From NCBI GenBank assembly GCA_028724245.1, contig JAQYDI010000070.1:1-54749 (forward strand): 54,749 nucleotides of DNA, in the 5' to 3' direction. The notes under the pieces are model-generated. The model was not told the origin of the DNA. It did not search any database and saw only the letters and a list, made by a program, of their open reading frames with translations. A program made the position numbers and the translations under genes. The stretch's first letter is position 1. Every line of letters begins with the position of its first letter. This document shows positions 22,607-31,718 of the stretch, piece by piece. Origin of the DNA: Lachnospiraceae bacterium. GTDB taxonomy: Bacteria; Bacillota; Clostridia; Lachnospirales; Lachnospiraceae.

Positions 22607-23617
22607 TTGAGGGACGAGAGTTTATTGAGGAATCTGACACAGCTCTGGGGTGTGTCGGGATATGAAAAAGAGGTGCGCCGTTTTATTGAGAAGGAGGCGG
22701 CTCCCTGGGCGGATGAGATGATGACGGATGCCATGGGGAATCTGATTGTATATAAGAAAGGTACGGGCGGAGAAGCTGCGAAGAAGATCATGTTTGCGGC
22801 TCATATGGACGAGATCGGTTTTATGATAAAGACCATCGAGGCAGATGGAAGGCTTCGTGTCTGCAATATGGGATGGAACTGGACCGGTTCTGCCTATAAC
22901 GGAAGGATTCAGTTTAAAAACGGTGTAAAGGGCGTGGTCAGCTGCATGGGTCCCATTGAAGAAGCAGGCAACAAGGCAGGCAAGCTCTATATTGATATCG
23001 GTGCTGTTTCCAGAGAGGATGCCATGAAAGTGGTGAATCTGGGAGATGCCTGTGGTTATATGGGTGAGTATCTGGAACTGCAGAATGACAGGATCTGCTC
23101 CAAGAGCCTGGATAATCGGATTGGCTGCTACCAGCTTCTGGAAGCGCTGAAGGAGAATCAGGGCTGTTTCAATGATATCTATTATGTATTCTGCGTTCAG
23201 GAAGAGCTTGGATGCCGGGGATCGGGTCCGGCGGCAGAGCGGATCAAGCCGGATATCGGCGTTGCGGTGGATATTACACCGGCTCATGATTATCCCTGCG
23301 ATCTGGAGGGAAGCAATAAAGTGGACGGCGGAATCGGCATCAAGATCTGCGATCCTTCCGTAGTCAGCGATGAGGATGTGGTGGAAGCCATGATTTCCTG
23401 CTGCGAGGCAAAAGGGATTCCCTATCAGCGGGAAGTTATCGATCAGGGCGGTACGGATGCTTCCAGCATGAATCTTTCGGGGACAGGTGTCCGTACGGGA
23501 GGAATCGTTGTGGTGACAAGATACCCCCACTGCCAGAGTGCGGTGGCCTCCAAAAAAGATATTGAAGCGGGAATTGATTTAATCAATGCCTTTTCACAAT
23601 ATGAATTTCACTTTTAG
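22607..23617 (+). CDS. M42 family metallopeptidase (aminopeptidase)
   Basis: This 336-residue dinuclear metalloaminopeptidase has the M42 ligands: H66 and D68 in AAHMDEIGF, a bridging Asp in SLDNRIGC (about 169), the EE pair in CVQEELGCRGS (about 200), Asp in VAVDITPAHDY, and His in RYPHCQSAV (about 309). M42 enzymes are large cytosolic complexes that trim short peptides. It is the first gene of an operon with a peptide ABC importer, so it probably hydrolyses the imported substrate. TTG 22607 is chosen because GGAGGT lies six bases upstream. Sequence appears intact. Confidence 0.93.
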   Translation: MRDESLLRNLTQLWGVSGYEKEVRRFIEKEAAPWADEMMTDAMGNLIVYKKGTGGEAAKKIMFAAHMDEIGFMIKTIEADGRLRVCNMGWNWTGSAYNGRIQFKNGVKGVVSCMGPIEEAGNKAGKLYIDIGAVSREDAMKVVNLGDACGYMGEYLELQNDRICSKSLDNRIGCYQLLEALKENQGCFNDIYYVFCVQEELGCRGSGPAAERIKPDIGVAVDITPAHDYPCDLEGSNKVDGGIGIKICDPSVVSDEDVVEAMISCCEAKGIPYQREVIDQGGTDASSMNLSGTGVRTGGIVVVTRYPHCQSAVASKKDIEAGIDLINAFSQYEFHF

Positions 23618-23643
23618 AAAAACAGGAAAAAAGGAGAATGACA

Positions 23644-25185
23644 ATGAAAAGAATGACAGCATTTTTCCTGGCTGCGGCGCTTGTTGTATCGATGGCAGGC
23701 TGCGGCGGATCAGGAAGCAAGGGTGAAGTGCAGACAGGAGCAGCCGGAGAAGCAGGTGCTCAGAGCGGTAAAGACAGTATTACAATTGCAACGGATGTGG
23801 ATATTGATACTCTGCATCCTTCGGATTTCAGTACGACGATCGAGCATACGATTCTGACACAGCTTTATGATCCGCTGATGTACATGAATCCGGACGGTGC
23901 CCATGAACCGGAGCCGAGGATCGCGGAAAGCTACACGGTCAGCGATGACGGTAAAGATTACACCTTCAAGCTGAGAAGCGATGTGACTTTCCATGACGGT
24001 TCTGCCGTAACTGCAGATGATGTAAAATTCTCACTGGAACTTTATATGAATTCGGAATATCAGGGTTCACAGGTAGCCGGTCTGGAAAGCGTGGAAGTAC
24101 CGGATGCATCCACTGTGATCTGCCATCTGGACAATCCATATTCTCCTTTCCTTCTTGGTGTTTGTCAGGTTCCCATTGCCTCAAAGGCTTACTATGAAAA
24201 ATCAGAAAGTGATTTTTCCAGCCAGCCGGTGGGAAGCGGTCCCTACAAATATACAGGCAGAGAAAAGGGCAGCAAGATCACCCTGGAAGCCTATGACGGA
24301 TACTACAGAGGAGAAGCGGCAATTAAAAATGTAACATATGAAGTGATTCCCGATCAGTCCACCACAGCCATTGCACTGAAGACAGGAGAGGTTGATTTTG
24401 CCATGGCAGAATCTTCTACTATGGCACAGATTCAGGGAGATGAAGCTCTTACGGTGGAAGAGGTCGGAACCTCCGGTTTCTCCTATATTTCCATGAATCT
24501 GGAAAAGGAACCTTTCAATGATGTCCGGGTTCGTCAGGCCATCAATCATGCCGTCAACAGAGAGAACATCGCTGCGGTATGTTATGACAATGAAGCGGAG
24601 ATCAACTCCAATATCTGTTCAAAGGAACGTTTCGGATATTCGGATGATCAGTTCCAGTACACCTATGATCCGGAAAAGGCAAAAGAATTGCTGGCGGAAG
24701 CCGGTGTGACAACCCCTCTTAATCTGGGTACCATTCTGGTAGCGGAAAAATATTCCAATCTGGCAACGGTTATCCAGAGTGATCTGGCAGCAGTTGGTCT
24801 TGAAGTAACGATCGAGGTAAAGGAATTCAATGCCTACATCGACGATCTGACAAGCGGCAATTACGATATCACCGCACTGGAGATGACGCTGGATGGTGAT
24901 ACACAGCAGCTGGAAATGGCATTCTGCTCCGATTATATCGGTACTGCCAACAATGCCCGTTATTCCGATCCTGATATGGATGATCTGTTTGCTCAGGCGA
25001 AGGCAGAAACGGATACCGACAAGAGAGAGGCGATTTTTGACCAGATTTTCACAAAAGCGCAGGATGAAGCAATCTATGCGGTTATCTGCAATCCCATGAC
25101 GCTTTACGTACATCATACAGATCTCGACTGTCAGGAAATTCCATTTGAAGGAATTTATTCAATTTACAATTTCAGCTGGAAATAA
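23644..25185 (+). CDS. peptide ABC transporter substrate-binding lipoprotein
   Basis: This 513-residue SBP_bac_5 protein has a lipoprotein signal peptide (lipobox VSMAGC, Cys20) and the family signature around EPEPRIAESYTVSDDGKDYT and FKLRSDVTFHDGSAVTADDV. It would be anchored outside the membrane and hand peptides or related compounds to the permeases encoded downstream. AAGGAG precedes ATG 23644; the ATG six bases upstream is less well spaced. A strong hairpin follows the gene (25263-25312) and may allow more of this protein than of the permeases. Confidence 0.94.
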   Translation: MKRMTAFFLAAALVVSMAGCGGSGSKGEVQTGAAGEAGAQSGKDSITIATDVDIDTLHPSDFSTTIEHTILTQLYDPLMYMNPDGAHEPEPRIAESYTVSDDGKDYTFKLRSDVTFHDGSAVTADDVKFSLELYMNSEYQGSQVAGLESVEVPDASTVICHLDNPYSPFLLGVCQVPIASKAYYEKSESDFSSQPVGSGPYKYTGREKGSKITLEAYDGYYRGEAAIKNVTYEVIPDQSTTAIALKTGEVDFAMAESSTMAQIQGDEALTVEEVGTSGFSYISMNLEKEPFNDVRVRQAINHAVNRENIAAVCYDNEAEINSNICSKERFGYSDDQFQYTYDPEKAKELLAEAGVTTPLNLGTILVAEKYSNLATVIQSDLAAVGLEVTIEVKEFNAYIDDLTSGNYDITALEMTLDGDTQQLEMAFCSDYIGTANNARYSDPDMDDLFAQAKAETDTDKREAIFDQIFTKAQDEAIYAVICNPMTLYVHHTDLDCQEIPFEGIYSIYNFSWK

Positions 25186-25262
25186 AAGTTAAGAAGGCTG
25201 CGGATCCGGACCGGTTTTTGAAATTCGGGAAGTATTTCTTCCGGTTCTGTATGCAGCAGCAG

Positions 25263-25312
25263 ATATGCTGCCAGACTGTGTTTCGTTATAAGAATACAGT
25301 CTGGCAGTATAT
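25263..25312 (+). terminator. intercistronic hairpin in peptide operon
   Basis: ATATGCTGCCAGACTGT (25263-25279) pairs with ACAGTCTGGCAGTATAT (25296-25312), 17 pairs with one wobble. There is no T-run. It probably stabilises the upstream message or partly attenuates transcription, as is common between binding-protein and permease genes. Confidence 0.6.
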
Positions 25313-25354
25313 TTCGCATAATCCGGAAAGGTATCTGGAAAGGAGCGTACTGTT

Positions 25355-26305
25355 TTGTACAAATATGTAATAAAACGATTGATCTACATGATACCCGTGC
25401 TGCTCGGCGTATCATTTCTGGTATTTGCTATTCTGTCCCTGACACCCGGAGATCCGGGTACTATTATTCTGGGGATTACGGCGGATCCGGAGGATATTGC
25501 AGCGCTGAATGCCGAGTTCGGGTACGATAAACCGTTTCTGATCCGGTATTTTGATTATATCGGAAATGTTATTTTTCATTTTGATCTGGGAACATCCTAT
25601 CAGAGCAGACAGCCGGTTATAGACGATATTATGGCCCGCTTTCCCAACACGCTGCTGCTGGCGGTTTTATCCATGTCGGCGGCTTCCATCATCGGAATCA
25701 CGCTGGGCATTATTTCTGCCGTCAGACAGTATACGGTTCTTGATCAGACGCTGGTCGTGGTGGCGCTGGTCTTTGCATCGATTCCCGGTTTCTGGATGGG
25801 ATCCATGCTGATGCTTCTGTTTTCCATGAAGCTGGGCATTCTGCCTTCTTATGGGGCGGATACGCTGAAGCATTTTATCCTGCCGACGATCACGGTGTGC
25901 ATGACATCGGCTGCAGGGCTTCTGCGTCTGACCCGGTCGGCCATGCTTGAGACAGTCCGGCAGGAGTACATACGGACGGCCAAAGCAAAAGGCGCTTCAA
26001 AAAAGCGGATCATCTGGAAACATGCCCTGCGCAACGCCATGCTTCCTGTTGTAACCACACTGGGAACCAGCTTCGGCGCTTCTCTGGGCGGCGCTATCAT
26101 TGCGGAAACCGTATTTGCCATGCCGGGCATGGGAACGCTGATCACCACGGCTATCCGGCAGAAAGATATTCCCGTGGTAATGGGGGCAACTTTGTTTCTT
26201 GCGGTTCTGTTCAGTCTGGTGATCCTGATCGTAGATATTCTGTATGCCTGGATCGATCCCCGCATCAAAGCAAAATATGAGAATGGAGGCAGGAGTCGTG
26301 AATAG
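25355..26305 (+). CDS. peptide ABC transporter permease, DppB/OppB type
   Basis: This 316-residue inner-membrane subunit has the OppB/DppB layout: an N-terminal YVIKRLIYMIPVLLGVSF segment, about six membrane helices, the long periplasmic loop after LTPGDPGT, and the EAA loop that contacts the ATPases (EYIRTAKAKGASKKRIIWKH). It pairs with the DppC-type permease that follows. The start is TTG 25355, preceded by AAAGGAG. The reading frame overlaps the start of the next gene by 8 bp. Confidence 0.94.
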   Translation: MYKYVIKRLIYMIPVLLGVSFLVFAILSLTPGDPGTIILGITADPEDIAALNAEFGYDKPFLIRYFDYIGNVIFHFDLGTSYQSRQPVIDDIMARFPNTLLLAVLSMSAASIIGITLGIISAVRQYTVLDQTLVVVALVFASIPGFWMGSMLMLLFSMKLGILPSYGADTLKHFILPTITVCMTSAAGLLRLTRSAMLETVRQEYIRTAKAKGASKKRIIWKHALRNAMLPVVTTLGTSFGASLGGAIIAETVFAMPGMGTLITTAIRQKDIPVVMGATLFLAVLFSLVILIVDILYAWIDPRIKAKYENGGRSRE

Positions 26306-27164
26306 TAAAAAATCAAGAACCCGGGAGCAGCTTTCAGAATTCTGGCGCCGTTTCCGGAAAAATAAATCGGCTGTGATCGGTCTGGTGCTTCTCATCCTCC
26401 TGGTGGGCATGGCTCTTTTTGCCGATGTGATCGTTCCCTATTCCAAATGTGTGGAGCAGGTGGGCTCAGAACGTCTGCAGGGGCCTTCTTCCGCTCACAT
26501 TTTCGGAACCGATGAATTCGGGCGTGACCTGTTTGCAAGAGTCGTTCACGGCTCCCGGTATTCACTGTTTATCGGGGTGGCGACCAGTCTGATGGCGCTG
26601 GTGATCGGCGCTGTGCTTGGCGCAAGCGCCGGATATTTCGGGGGTATGGTGGACAATATCATCTGCCGTATCGTGGATGTTTTCATGTGTGTACCGCCCA
26701 TTCTGCTTTCTCTGGCTGTTGTGGCAGCGCTGGGAACCAGTATGCGGAATCTGATCGTTGCCATCACCATTTCATGTATTCCCGGCAATGTGCGCCTGAT
26801 CCGTTCGGTGGTGCTGACCGTGGCAGAGCAGGATTATGTGGATGTGGCCCGTTCTTACGGAACCTCCAACGCACGGATCATTTTCCGTTATGTACTGCCC
26901 AATGCCATGGGCCCCATCATTGTCAATACGACCATGGCGATTTCCGATATGATTTTATCAGCAGCAGGCCTCAGTTTCATCGGTATGGGAATCCAGCCGC
27001 CTTCACCGGAGTGGGGTGCACTGCTCTCGGCAGCGCAGAATTATATTTTTACTTCTCCGTACCTGCTGTTTTTCCCGGGAATCTTTATCCTGCTCAGCTC
27101 TCTGTCCTTTAATCTGGTGGGAGATGGGCTGACAGATGCCCTTGATCCGAAATTAAAGAATTAA
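26298..27164 (+). CDS. peptide ABC transporter permease, DppC/OppC type
   Basis: This 288-residue permease starts with the cytoplasmic RRFRKNKSAVIGLVLL segment typical of the OppC N-terminus, then has a FGTDEFGRDLFARVVHGSRYS motif characteristic of DppC proteins, five more membrane helices and an EAA loop (DYVDVARSYGTSNARIIFRY). The GTG at 26298 overlaps the preceding gene and follows GGAGGCAGGAG; a longer upstream frame is a shadow of that gene. Both permeases form the transmembrane channel. Confidence 0.94.
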   Translation: MNSKKSRTREQLSEFWRRFRKNKSAVIGLVLLILLVGMALFADVIVPYSKCVEQVGSERLQGPSSAHIFGTDEFGRDLFARVVHGSRYSLFIGVATSLMALVIGAVLGASAGYFGGMVDNIICRIVDVFMCVPPILLSLAVVAALGTSMRNLIVAITISCIPGNVRLIRSVVLTVAEQDYVDVARSYGTSNARIIFRYVLPNAMGPIIVNTTMAISDMILSAAGLSFIGMGIQPPSPEWGALLSAAQNYIFTSPYLLFFPGIFILLSSLSFNLVGDGLTDALDPKLKN

Positions 27165-27180
27165 AAGGCGGTGGACGAGC

Positions 27181-28167
27181 ATGAATCAAAAAGTTCTGGA
27201 AGTGAAAAATCTTTCCATTCAATATAAGACCGATCTGGAGACGGTCTATGCGGTCAACGATATCAGTTTCTCTCTGGAGGAAGGTGAGACGCTGGGACTG
27301 GTAGGAGAGACCGGCGCCGGGAAAACGACGACAGCGCTGGGTATCATGGGTCTTTTGCCGGAACGGACAGGTAAAGTTCCCTCCGGTGAAATTCTCCTGG
27401 AAGGTGAAAATATTCTGAATCTGAAGGAGCAGGAGCTGCAGAAGATCAGAGGAAGCCGGATCTCCATGATTTTTCAGGATCCCATGACGGCTTTGAATCC
27501 GGTGCTGCAGGTGGGAGAGCAGATTGGTGAGGCACTGTACCTGCACAATACGGATAATCTGAGCAGCCGGGAGATTGAGCAGAAAGTGGAAGAAACACTG
27601 GAGCTGGTGGGGATTCCAAAGGAGAGAAAGGTGGAATACCCGTACCAGTTTTCCGGAGGCATGCGTCAGAGAGTGGTCATCGCCATTGCTCTGATCTGCA
27701 ATCCGAAGCTTCTGATCGCGGATGAACCGACCACCGCTCTGGATGTAACGATTCAGGCGCAGATCCTTTCCATGATCTGTGACCTGCAGAGACTGTATAA
27801 AACTTCGGTTATTATGATCACACATGATCTTGGTGTGGTTGCGGAAACCTGTGATAAGGTTGCAATCATGTATTCCGGAGAAATCGTGGAATACGGCACA
27901 CTGGCTGATATTTTTGCGGGCGAACAGCATCATCCCTATACGGTGGGTCTGTTCCAGTCGCTTCCCGGTTTTTCCGGCAATAAGAAACGGCTTCAGCCCA
28001 TTGAAGGATTGATGCCGGATCCCACTGTAAAGCCGGAAGGATGCTGGTTTGCTCCGCGGTGCAGGTACTGTACCGAACAGTGCAGAACGCAGAAACCGCC
28101 GGTGCATGAAACAGATGGACATCTGGTACGTTGTCATTTTCCCGTTTCACAGAAAGGAGCAGAGTAA
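27181..28167 (+). CDS. peptide ABC transporter ATPase, DppD/OppD type
   Basis: This 328-residue ATPase has Walker A (GETGAGKTT), Q-loop (MIFQDPMTALNP), signature (FSGGMRQRVV), Walker B (LLIADEPTTALD) and the switch His (ITHDLG), followed by the oligopeptide C-terminal domain whose Cys cluster (APRCRYCTEQCRTQ) matches the pattern that can hold a [4Fe-4S] cluster in this family. It powers import together with the next gene. GGCGGTGGACGAG precedes the ATG. Sequence is intact. Confidence 0.94.
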   Translation: MNQKVLEVKNLSIQYKTDLETVYAVNDISFSLEEGETLGLVGETGAGKTTTALGIMGLLPERTGKVPSGEILLEGENILNLKEQELQKIRGSRISMIFQDPMTALNPVLQVGEQIGEALYLHNTDNLSSREIEQKVEETLELVGIPKERKVEYPYQFSGGMRQRVVIAIALICNPKLLIADEPTTALDVTIQAQILSMICDLQRLYKTSVIMITHDLGVVAETCDKVAIMYSGEIVEYGTLADIFAGEQHHPYTVGLFQSLPGFSGNKKRLQPIEGLMPDPTVKPEGCWFAPRCRYCTEQCRTQKPPVHETDGHLVRCHFPVSQKGAE

Positions 28168-28169
28168 GT

Positions 28170-29153
28170 ATGGCAGAAACATTTCTGGAAGTAAAACACC
28201 TGAAAAAATATTTCAGTACGCCGGCCGGCATGCTCCACGCAGTGGATGATGTGAGTTTTCAGATCCCGCAGGGAAAGACACTGGGCGTGGTGGGAGAGTC
28301 GGGCTGCGGCAAGTCCACGCTGGGGAGGACGCTGCTGCGTCTTGATACGCCCACAGAAGGTGAGATCCTGTTTAAAGGCACCGATCTGGTGAACGTGAAA
28401 AAGAAGGAGATGAAGCAGCTCCGACCGAAGATCCAGATGGTGTTTCAGGATCCCTACGCCAGTCTGAACGGACGTATGAATGTGCGCCAGCTGATTGCCG
28501 AGCCGCTGATCGTTAATAAAGTATGCAGAAATAAGGCGGAGATGGAGGAGCGGGTCAGCCGTATGATGGAGACTGTGGGACTGGCGGAGCGGCTTTCCAT
28601 GGCATATCCTCATGAACTGGACGGGGGGAGAAGGCAGCGCATCGGTATTGCCAGAGCACTGATCCTGGAGCCGGAATTTGTAATCTGTGATGAGCCGGTG
28701 TCTGCGCTGGATGTGTCCATTCAGGCGCAGATCCTGAATCTGCTGATGGATCTTCAGGAGCAGATGAAGCTGACCTATATGTTCATCACCCACGACCTGT
28801 CGGTGGTGCGCCATATTTCCGATGAAATCATGGTGATGTATCTGGGAAAATGTGTGGAAAAAGCGGATGCGGAGGAGATTTTCGAGAATCCCATGCATCC
28901 GTATACAAAAGCGCTTCTGGCAGCGATTCCGATTCCAAGCATTGAATCCTGTCATAAGGTCAGAAAACTGCTGCAGGGTGAGGTGGTAAGCCCTGTCAAT
29001 CCCGCACCGGGCTGCCGTTTTGCAGCCAGATGTCCCCATGCAGCGGACGAGTGCCGCCGGGGAGAGATTCCTTTTACAGAGGTTTCACCGGGACATTACT
29101 GTGCCTGCATCCGTGCAGAGGAACTGCAGAAAAAAGCAAATGAAGAACTTTAA
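28170..29153 (+). CDS. peptide ABC transporter ATPase, DppF/OppF type
   Basis: This 327-residue ATPase has Walker A ([12 protein letters not shown]), Q-loop ([12 protein letters not shown]), Walker B ([12 protein letters not shown]), switch His (ITHDLS) and a C-terminal Cys cluster ([17 protein letters not shown]). The signature reads [10 protein letters not shown] where LSGGQ is usual, so the conserved Ser is Asp. I recall the same variant in related clostridial OppF proteins, so it is probably functional or compensated by the partner's site. ATG 28170 follows AAAGGAGCAG two bases after the preceding stop codon; the upstream frame to 28131 is overlap. Confidence 0.93.
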   Translation: MAETFLEVKHLKKYFSTPAGMLHAVDDVSFQIPQGKTLGVVGESGCGKSTLGRTLLRLDTPTEGEILFKGTDLVNVKKKEMKQLRPKIQMVFQDPYASLNGRMNVRQLIAEPLIVNKVCRNKAEMEERVSRMMETVGLAERLSMAYPHELDGGRRQRIGIARALILEPEFVICDEPVSALDVSIQAQILNLLMDLQEQMKLTYMFITHDLSVVRHISDEIMVMYLGKCVEKADAEEIFENPMHPYTKALLAAIPIPSIESCHKVRKLLQGEVVSPVNPAPGCRFAARCPHAADECRRGEIPFTEVSPGHYCACIRAEELQKKANEEL

Positions 29154-29174
29154 CAAATAAAGTGGAGAGAATGT

Positions 29175-31145
29175 ATGAATCAATCAGAATACAGATGGCC
29201 TTACGGCAATGAAGTGGGGCTGGAAGAGTCTGCAGAGACAGATGTGCTGGTTCTTGGCGGCGGTCTGTCCGGCTGTTTTGCTGCTGTTGCGGCGGCCAGA
29301 AAAGGACTTTCCGTGGCAATTGTGGAGAAAGGTGCCATTGAACGAAGCGGGGCGGCCGGTACCGGATTTGACCATTGGGAATCGGCCTGTACCAATCCCT
29401 GCTCCGGTGTGACACCGAAGGAGATTGCTGAAGCATATGTCAGGGAGCAGGACGGCTACAGCAACGGTATTGCCCATTATATTGAGTGCCGCGAGGGATA
29501 TGACAGGCTGCTGGATCTGGAATCCTTTGGCGGAAAAATCAGGGATACGGAGGATGAATTTGCCGGAGCGGAGTTCCGCGATGAAAAGACAAAACTGATG
29601 TTTGCCTATGATTATAAAAATAAATTCACTATCCGTGTGTGGGGTTCCACCTTCAAACCGGCGCTGTACCGGGAACTGAAGCGCCTTGGCGTGAAAATAT
29701 ATGAAAGAACCGAAGCGACCGCTCTGCTGACAGTGAGACAGGCTGACGGAAGCATGCGGGGAATCGGAGCCATGGGTATGAATGTGAGAACCGGAAAATT
29801 TCATGTTTTCCGCGCAAAATCCACCATTCTTGCCATGTCAAGACCGGCCAGAGTCTGGCTGTTTGATGCAGATCTGACGGGACTGTGTGAATTTAGACCC
29901 ATGCAGAGTATCGGAAGCGGTCATGCCATGGGATGGAGAGCCGGCATGGAATTTACCATGATGGAGAAAACGGTGCGGGCCGAATTTTCGGCAGCGGGTA
30001 GGAGTTTTCCTCCTTATGGAACAGGAAACAATCATAATACCTGGTATGCAGCCACCATGGTGGATGCCCGCGGCGTGGAGATCCCCTATGTGGACCGGGA
30101 CGGAAAGGAACTGAAAACGGTTTCGGAACGTTATTATCCGGCAGAGGGACAGAAGTTTTTCCTGAAGGGCGGCGTTATTGACAATCCCAAATATGAGTAC
30201 CGGGGACCGGAAACCCTTGATTTTGACGAACTGATGAAACGTGGATACAAGCTTCCGTTCTATGCAGATCTGAGCCGGATGCCGGAGATGGAGAGGAAGG
30301 TTATCTGGGGCATGATGGTAGGGGAGGAAGCCAAAACAAAGATCCCCATCTACCGTGATTATACAGATCGTGGATTTGATCCGGAAAAACACATGCTGCA
30401 GAGTTACGGAACCGGCTGGCAGTCCGCCAGCTTTCTGGAACAGGAACGCCAGTTTTTCGGAGCACCGGGCGGCGTCATGCATGACTGGGATCTGAAAACG
30501 AATATCGACGGCATTTACGCCTGCGGCGATCAGCTGTACGCCTCCGATTGTGCCGGATTTGCCTGTGCCACCGGTTATTATGCAGGACGGAAGGCTGCCG
30601 ATTATGCAAAAACAGCAGAATTTACTCCATTTGATGAAGCGGTCAGAAATAAGATCGAAGCGGAAAAGGAGCGTCTGTATGCACCTCTTTATGCAGACAG
30701 CGAAAACGGAGTCAGCTGGAAGGAACTCAACAGCGCCATATCGAAGGCCATGCAGAACTACTGTGGCGGTGTGAAATGTGAATCTCTGCTGTCAGAAGGT
30801 CTGGATCTGCTGAAAAATTTTGAAAAAGAAATCGTTCCGTCTCTTTATGCAGCAAATCCCCATGATCTGATGAGGACTCATGAGGTACTGGATATTCTGA
30901 CCGTAGCGCAGCTCGTTCTGTATGCATCACTGGCAAGAAAATCCAGCTCCGATACGCTTTGTTTCCAGCGCAGCGATTATCCGCAGCAGGAAACAGAGGC
31001 ACAGAAGAGACATATTGTTATCCGTCAGGAAAACGGAGAACCGGTGACAAGAGAAGTACCGCTTGATTTCTTCGGCGATCTGGAGACGGAATATGAAAAA
31101 CGGAATGAAAGATATATCAGAGAGGAGGCACCCTCCCGTGAGTGA
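29175..31145 (+). CDS. FAD-dependent reductase, AprA/fumarate-reductase-like
   Basis: This 656-residue flavoprotein begins with a dinucleotide-binding fold (VLVLGGGLSGCFAAVAAARK, about residues 25-44) and an FAD-contacting segment (VEKGAIERSGAAGTGFDHW). It continues like the alpha subunits of adenylylsulfate reductase and the flavoprotein of fumarate reductase, and ends with a helical C-terminal domain (about 500-650). Lacking a signal peptide, it is cytoplasmic. The coupled dicluster ferredoxin immediately downstream mirrors the AprA-AprB arrangement, but sulfate reduction genes are absent, so the substrate is probably an organic acceptor. It is the seventh gene of the GntR-linked peptide-uptake operon. 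Confidence 0.88.
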   Translation: MNQSEYRWPYGNEVGLEESAETDVLVLGGGLSGCFAAVAAARKGLSVAIVEKGAIERSGAAGTGFDHWESACTNPCSGVTPKEIAEAYVREQDGYSNGIAHYIECREGYDRLLDLESFGGKIRDTEDEFAGAEFRDEKTKLMFAYDYKNKFTIRVWGSTFKPALYRELKRLGVKIYERTEATALLTVRQADGSMRGIGAMGMNVRTGKFHVFRAKSTILAMSRPARVWLFDADLTGLCEFRPMQSIGSGHAMGWRAGMEFTMMEKTVRAEFSAAGRSFPPYGTGNNHNTWYAATMVDARGVEIPYVDRDGKELKTVSERYYPAEGQKFFLKGGVIDNPKYEYRGPETLDFDELMKRGYKLPFYADLSRMPEMERKVIWGMMVGEEAKTKIPIYRDYTDRGFDPEKHMLQSYGTGWQSASFLEQERQFFGAPGGVMHDWDLKTNIDGIYACGDQLYASDCAGFACATGYYAGRKAADYAKTAEFTPFDEAVRNKIEAEKERLYAPLYADSENGVSWKELNSAISKAMQNYCGGVKCESLLSEGLDLLKNFEKEIVPSLYAANPHDLMRTHEVLDILTVAQLVLYASLARKSSSDTLCFQRSDYPQQETEAQKRHIVIRQENGEPVTREVPLDFFGDLETEYEKRNERYIREEAPSRE

Positions 31146-31437
31146 TATAAGTGATATGGAAAAGAAAATCAAACAGGAATTTCAGGTTTCTCCCGTGCCG
31201 AGCAGCGTAAAGCCGATTACATACGATGAAAAGCTGTGCATCGGCTGCAACCGGTGTGTTCAGGTATGCCAGTGTGACATTCTGTTCCCTGCAGAGCAGA
31301 AAGGGGAGCATCCTATTGTCATGTATCCGGGGGAATGCTATTACTGCGGCGCCTGCGTTATGGTATGTCCCAATCCGGGAGCCATCACATTGAAGCATCC
31401 GCTTATGAACCGGGCGAAATTTGTGCCGGTAAAATAA
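31138..31437 (+). CDS. 2x[4Fe-4S] ferredoxin, AprB-like
   Basis: This 99-residue protein carries two cluster motifs: CIGCNRCVQVCQCD and CYYCGACVMVCPNPGA. It would deliver electrons to the flavoprotein encoded just upstream. GTG 31138 overlaps the flavoprotein stop and follows GAGAGGAGG; this coupling argues for a stoichiometric complex. The C-terminal LKHPLMNRAKFVPVK tail resembles that of AprB-like ferredoxins in anaerobes. It is the last gene of the operon, followed by a strong terminator. Confidence 0.9.
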   Translation: MSDISDMEKKIKQEFQVSPVPSSVKPITYDEKLCIGCNRCVQVCQCDILFPAEQKGEHPIVMYPGECYYCGACVMVCPNPGAITLKHPLMNRAKFVPVK

Positions 31438-31500
31438 AGGAACCGGAGAGGAAGAACACATGTGGGCTCAGGGGGAAATATAAGCTTTACCAGAGAAAAG

Positions 31501-31530
31501 GGTCATCGGAGAAATCCGGTGACCTTTTTT
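31501..31530 (+). terminator. rho-independent terminator of peptide operon
   Basis: GGTCATCGGA (31501-31510) pairs with TCCGGTGACC (31515-31524), followed by TTTTTT (31525-31530). Confidence 0.85.
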
Positions 31531-31555
31531 ATTGAAGCAGCGAGATTCTTTTTAC

Positions 31556-31625
31556 TTGACGTGCACTATCATAAGTGTTATAACATAAATAGAACAAATG
31601 AAACAGATAACTTATTTGTTCTATT
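31556..31625 (+). promoter_or_regulatory. dnaJ-like gene promoter and downstream inverted repeat
   Basis: TTGACG (31556-31561), 17-bp spacer, TATAAC (31579-31584). Just downstream, AATAGAACAAAT (31588-31599) is perfectly inverted at 31614-31625, spanning the likely transcription start. It is not a CIRCE element (no TTAGCACTC). It may be an operator or an RNA hairpin sensitive to temperature. Confidence 0.6.
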
Positions 31626-31718
31626 GGAAAAGCCGGACGATTTCCGAACTTCCATGAGGCTGTCCGGTGCAGCTCTATGGAAAGCGCAATGATATCAGGT
31701 AGGAAGGGAGCAGTTATT

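Noticed and set aside
28134..29039. 301-codon minus-strand frame opposite the OppF-type ATPase
   Set aside because: Antisense to a clear ABC ATPase; composition is typical of a shadow frame (many His, Gln and Leu) and there are no start signals.
31588..31625. CIRCE heat-shock operator before the dnaJ-like gene
   Set aside because: Arms do not match TTAGCACTC/GAGTGCTAA.
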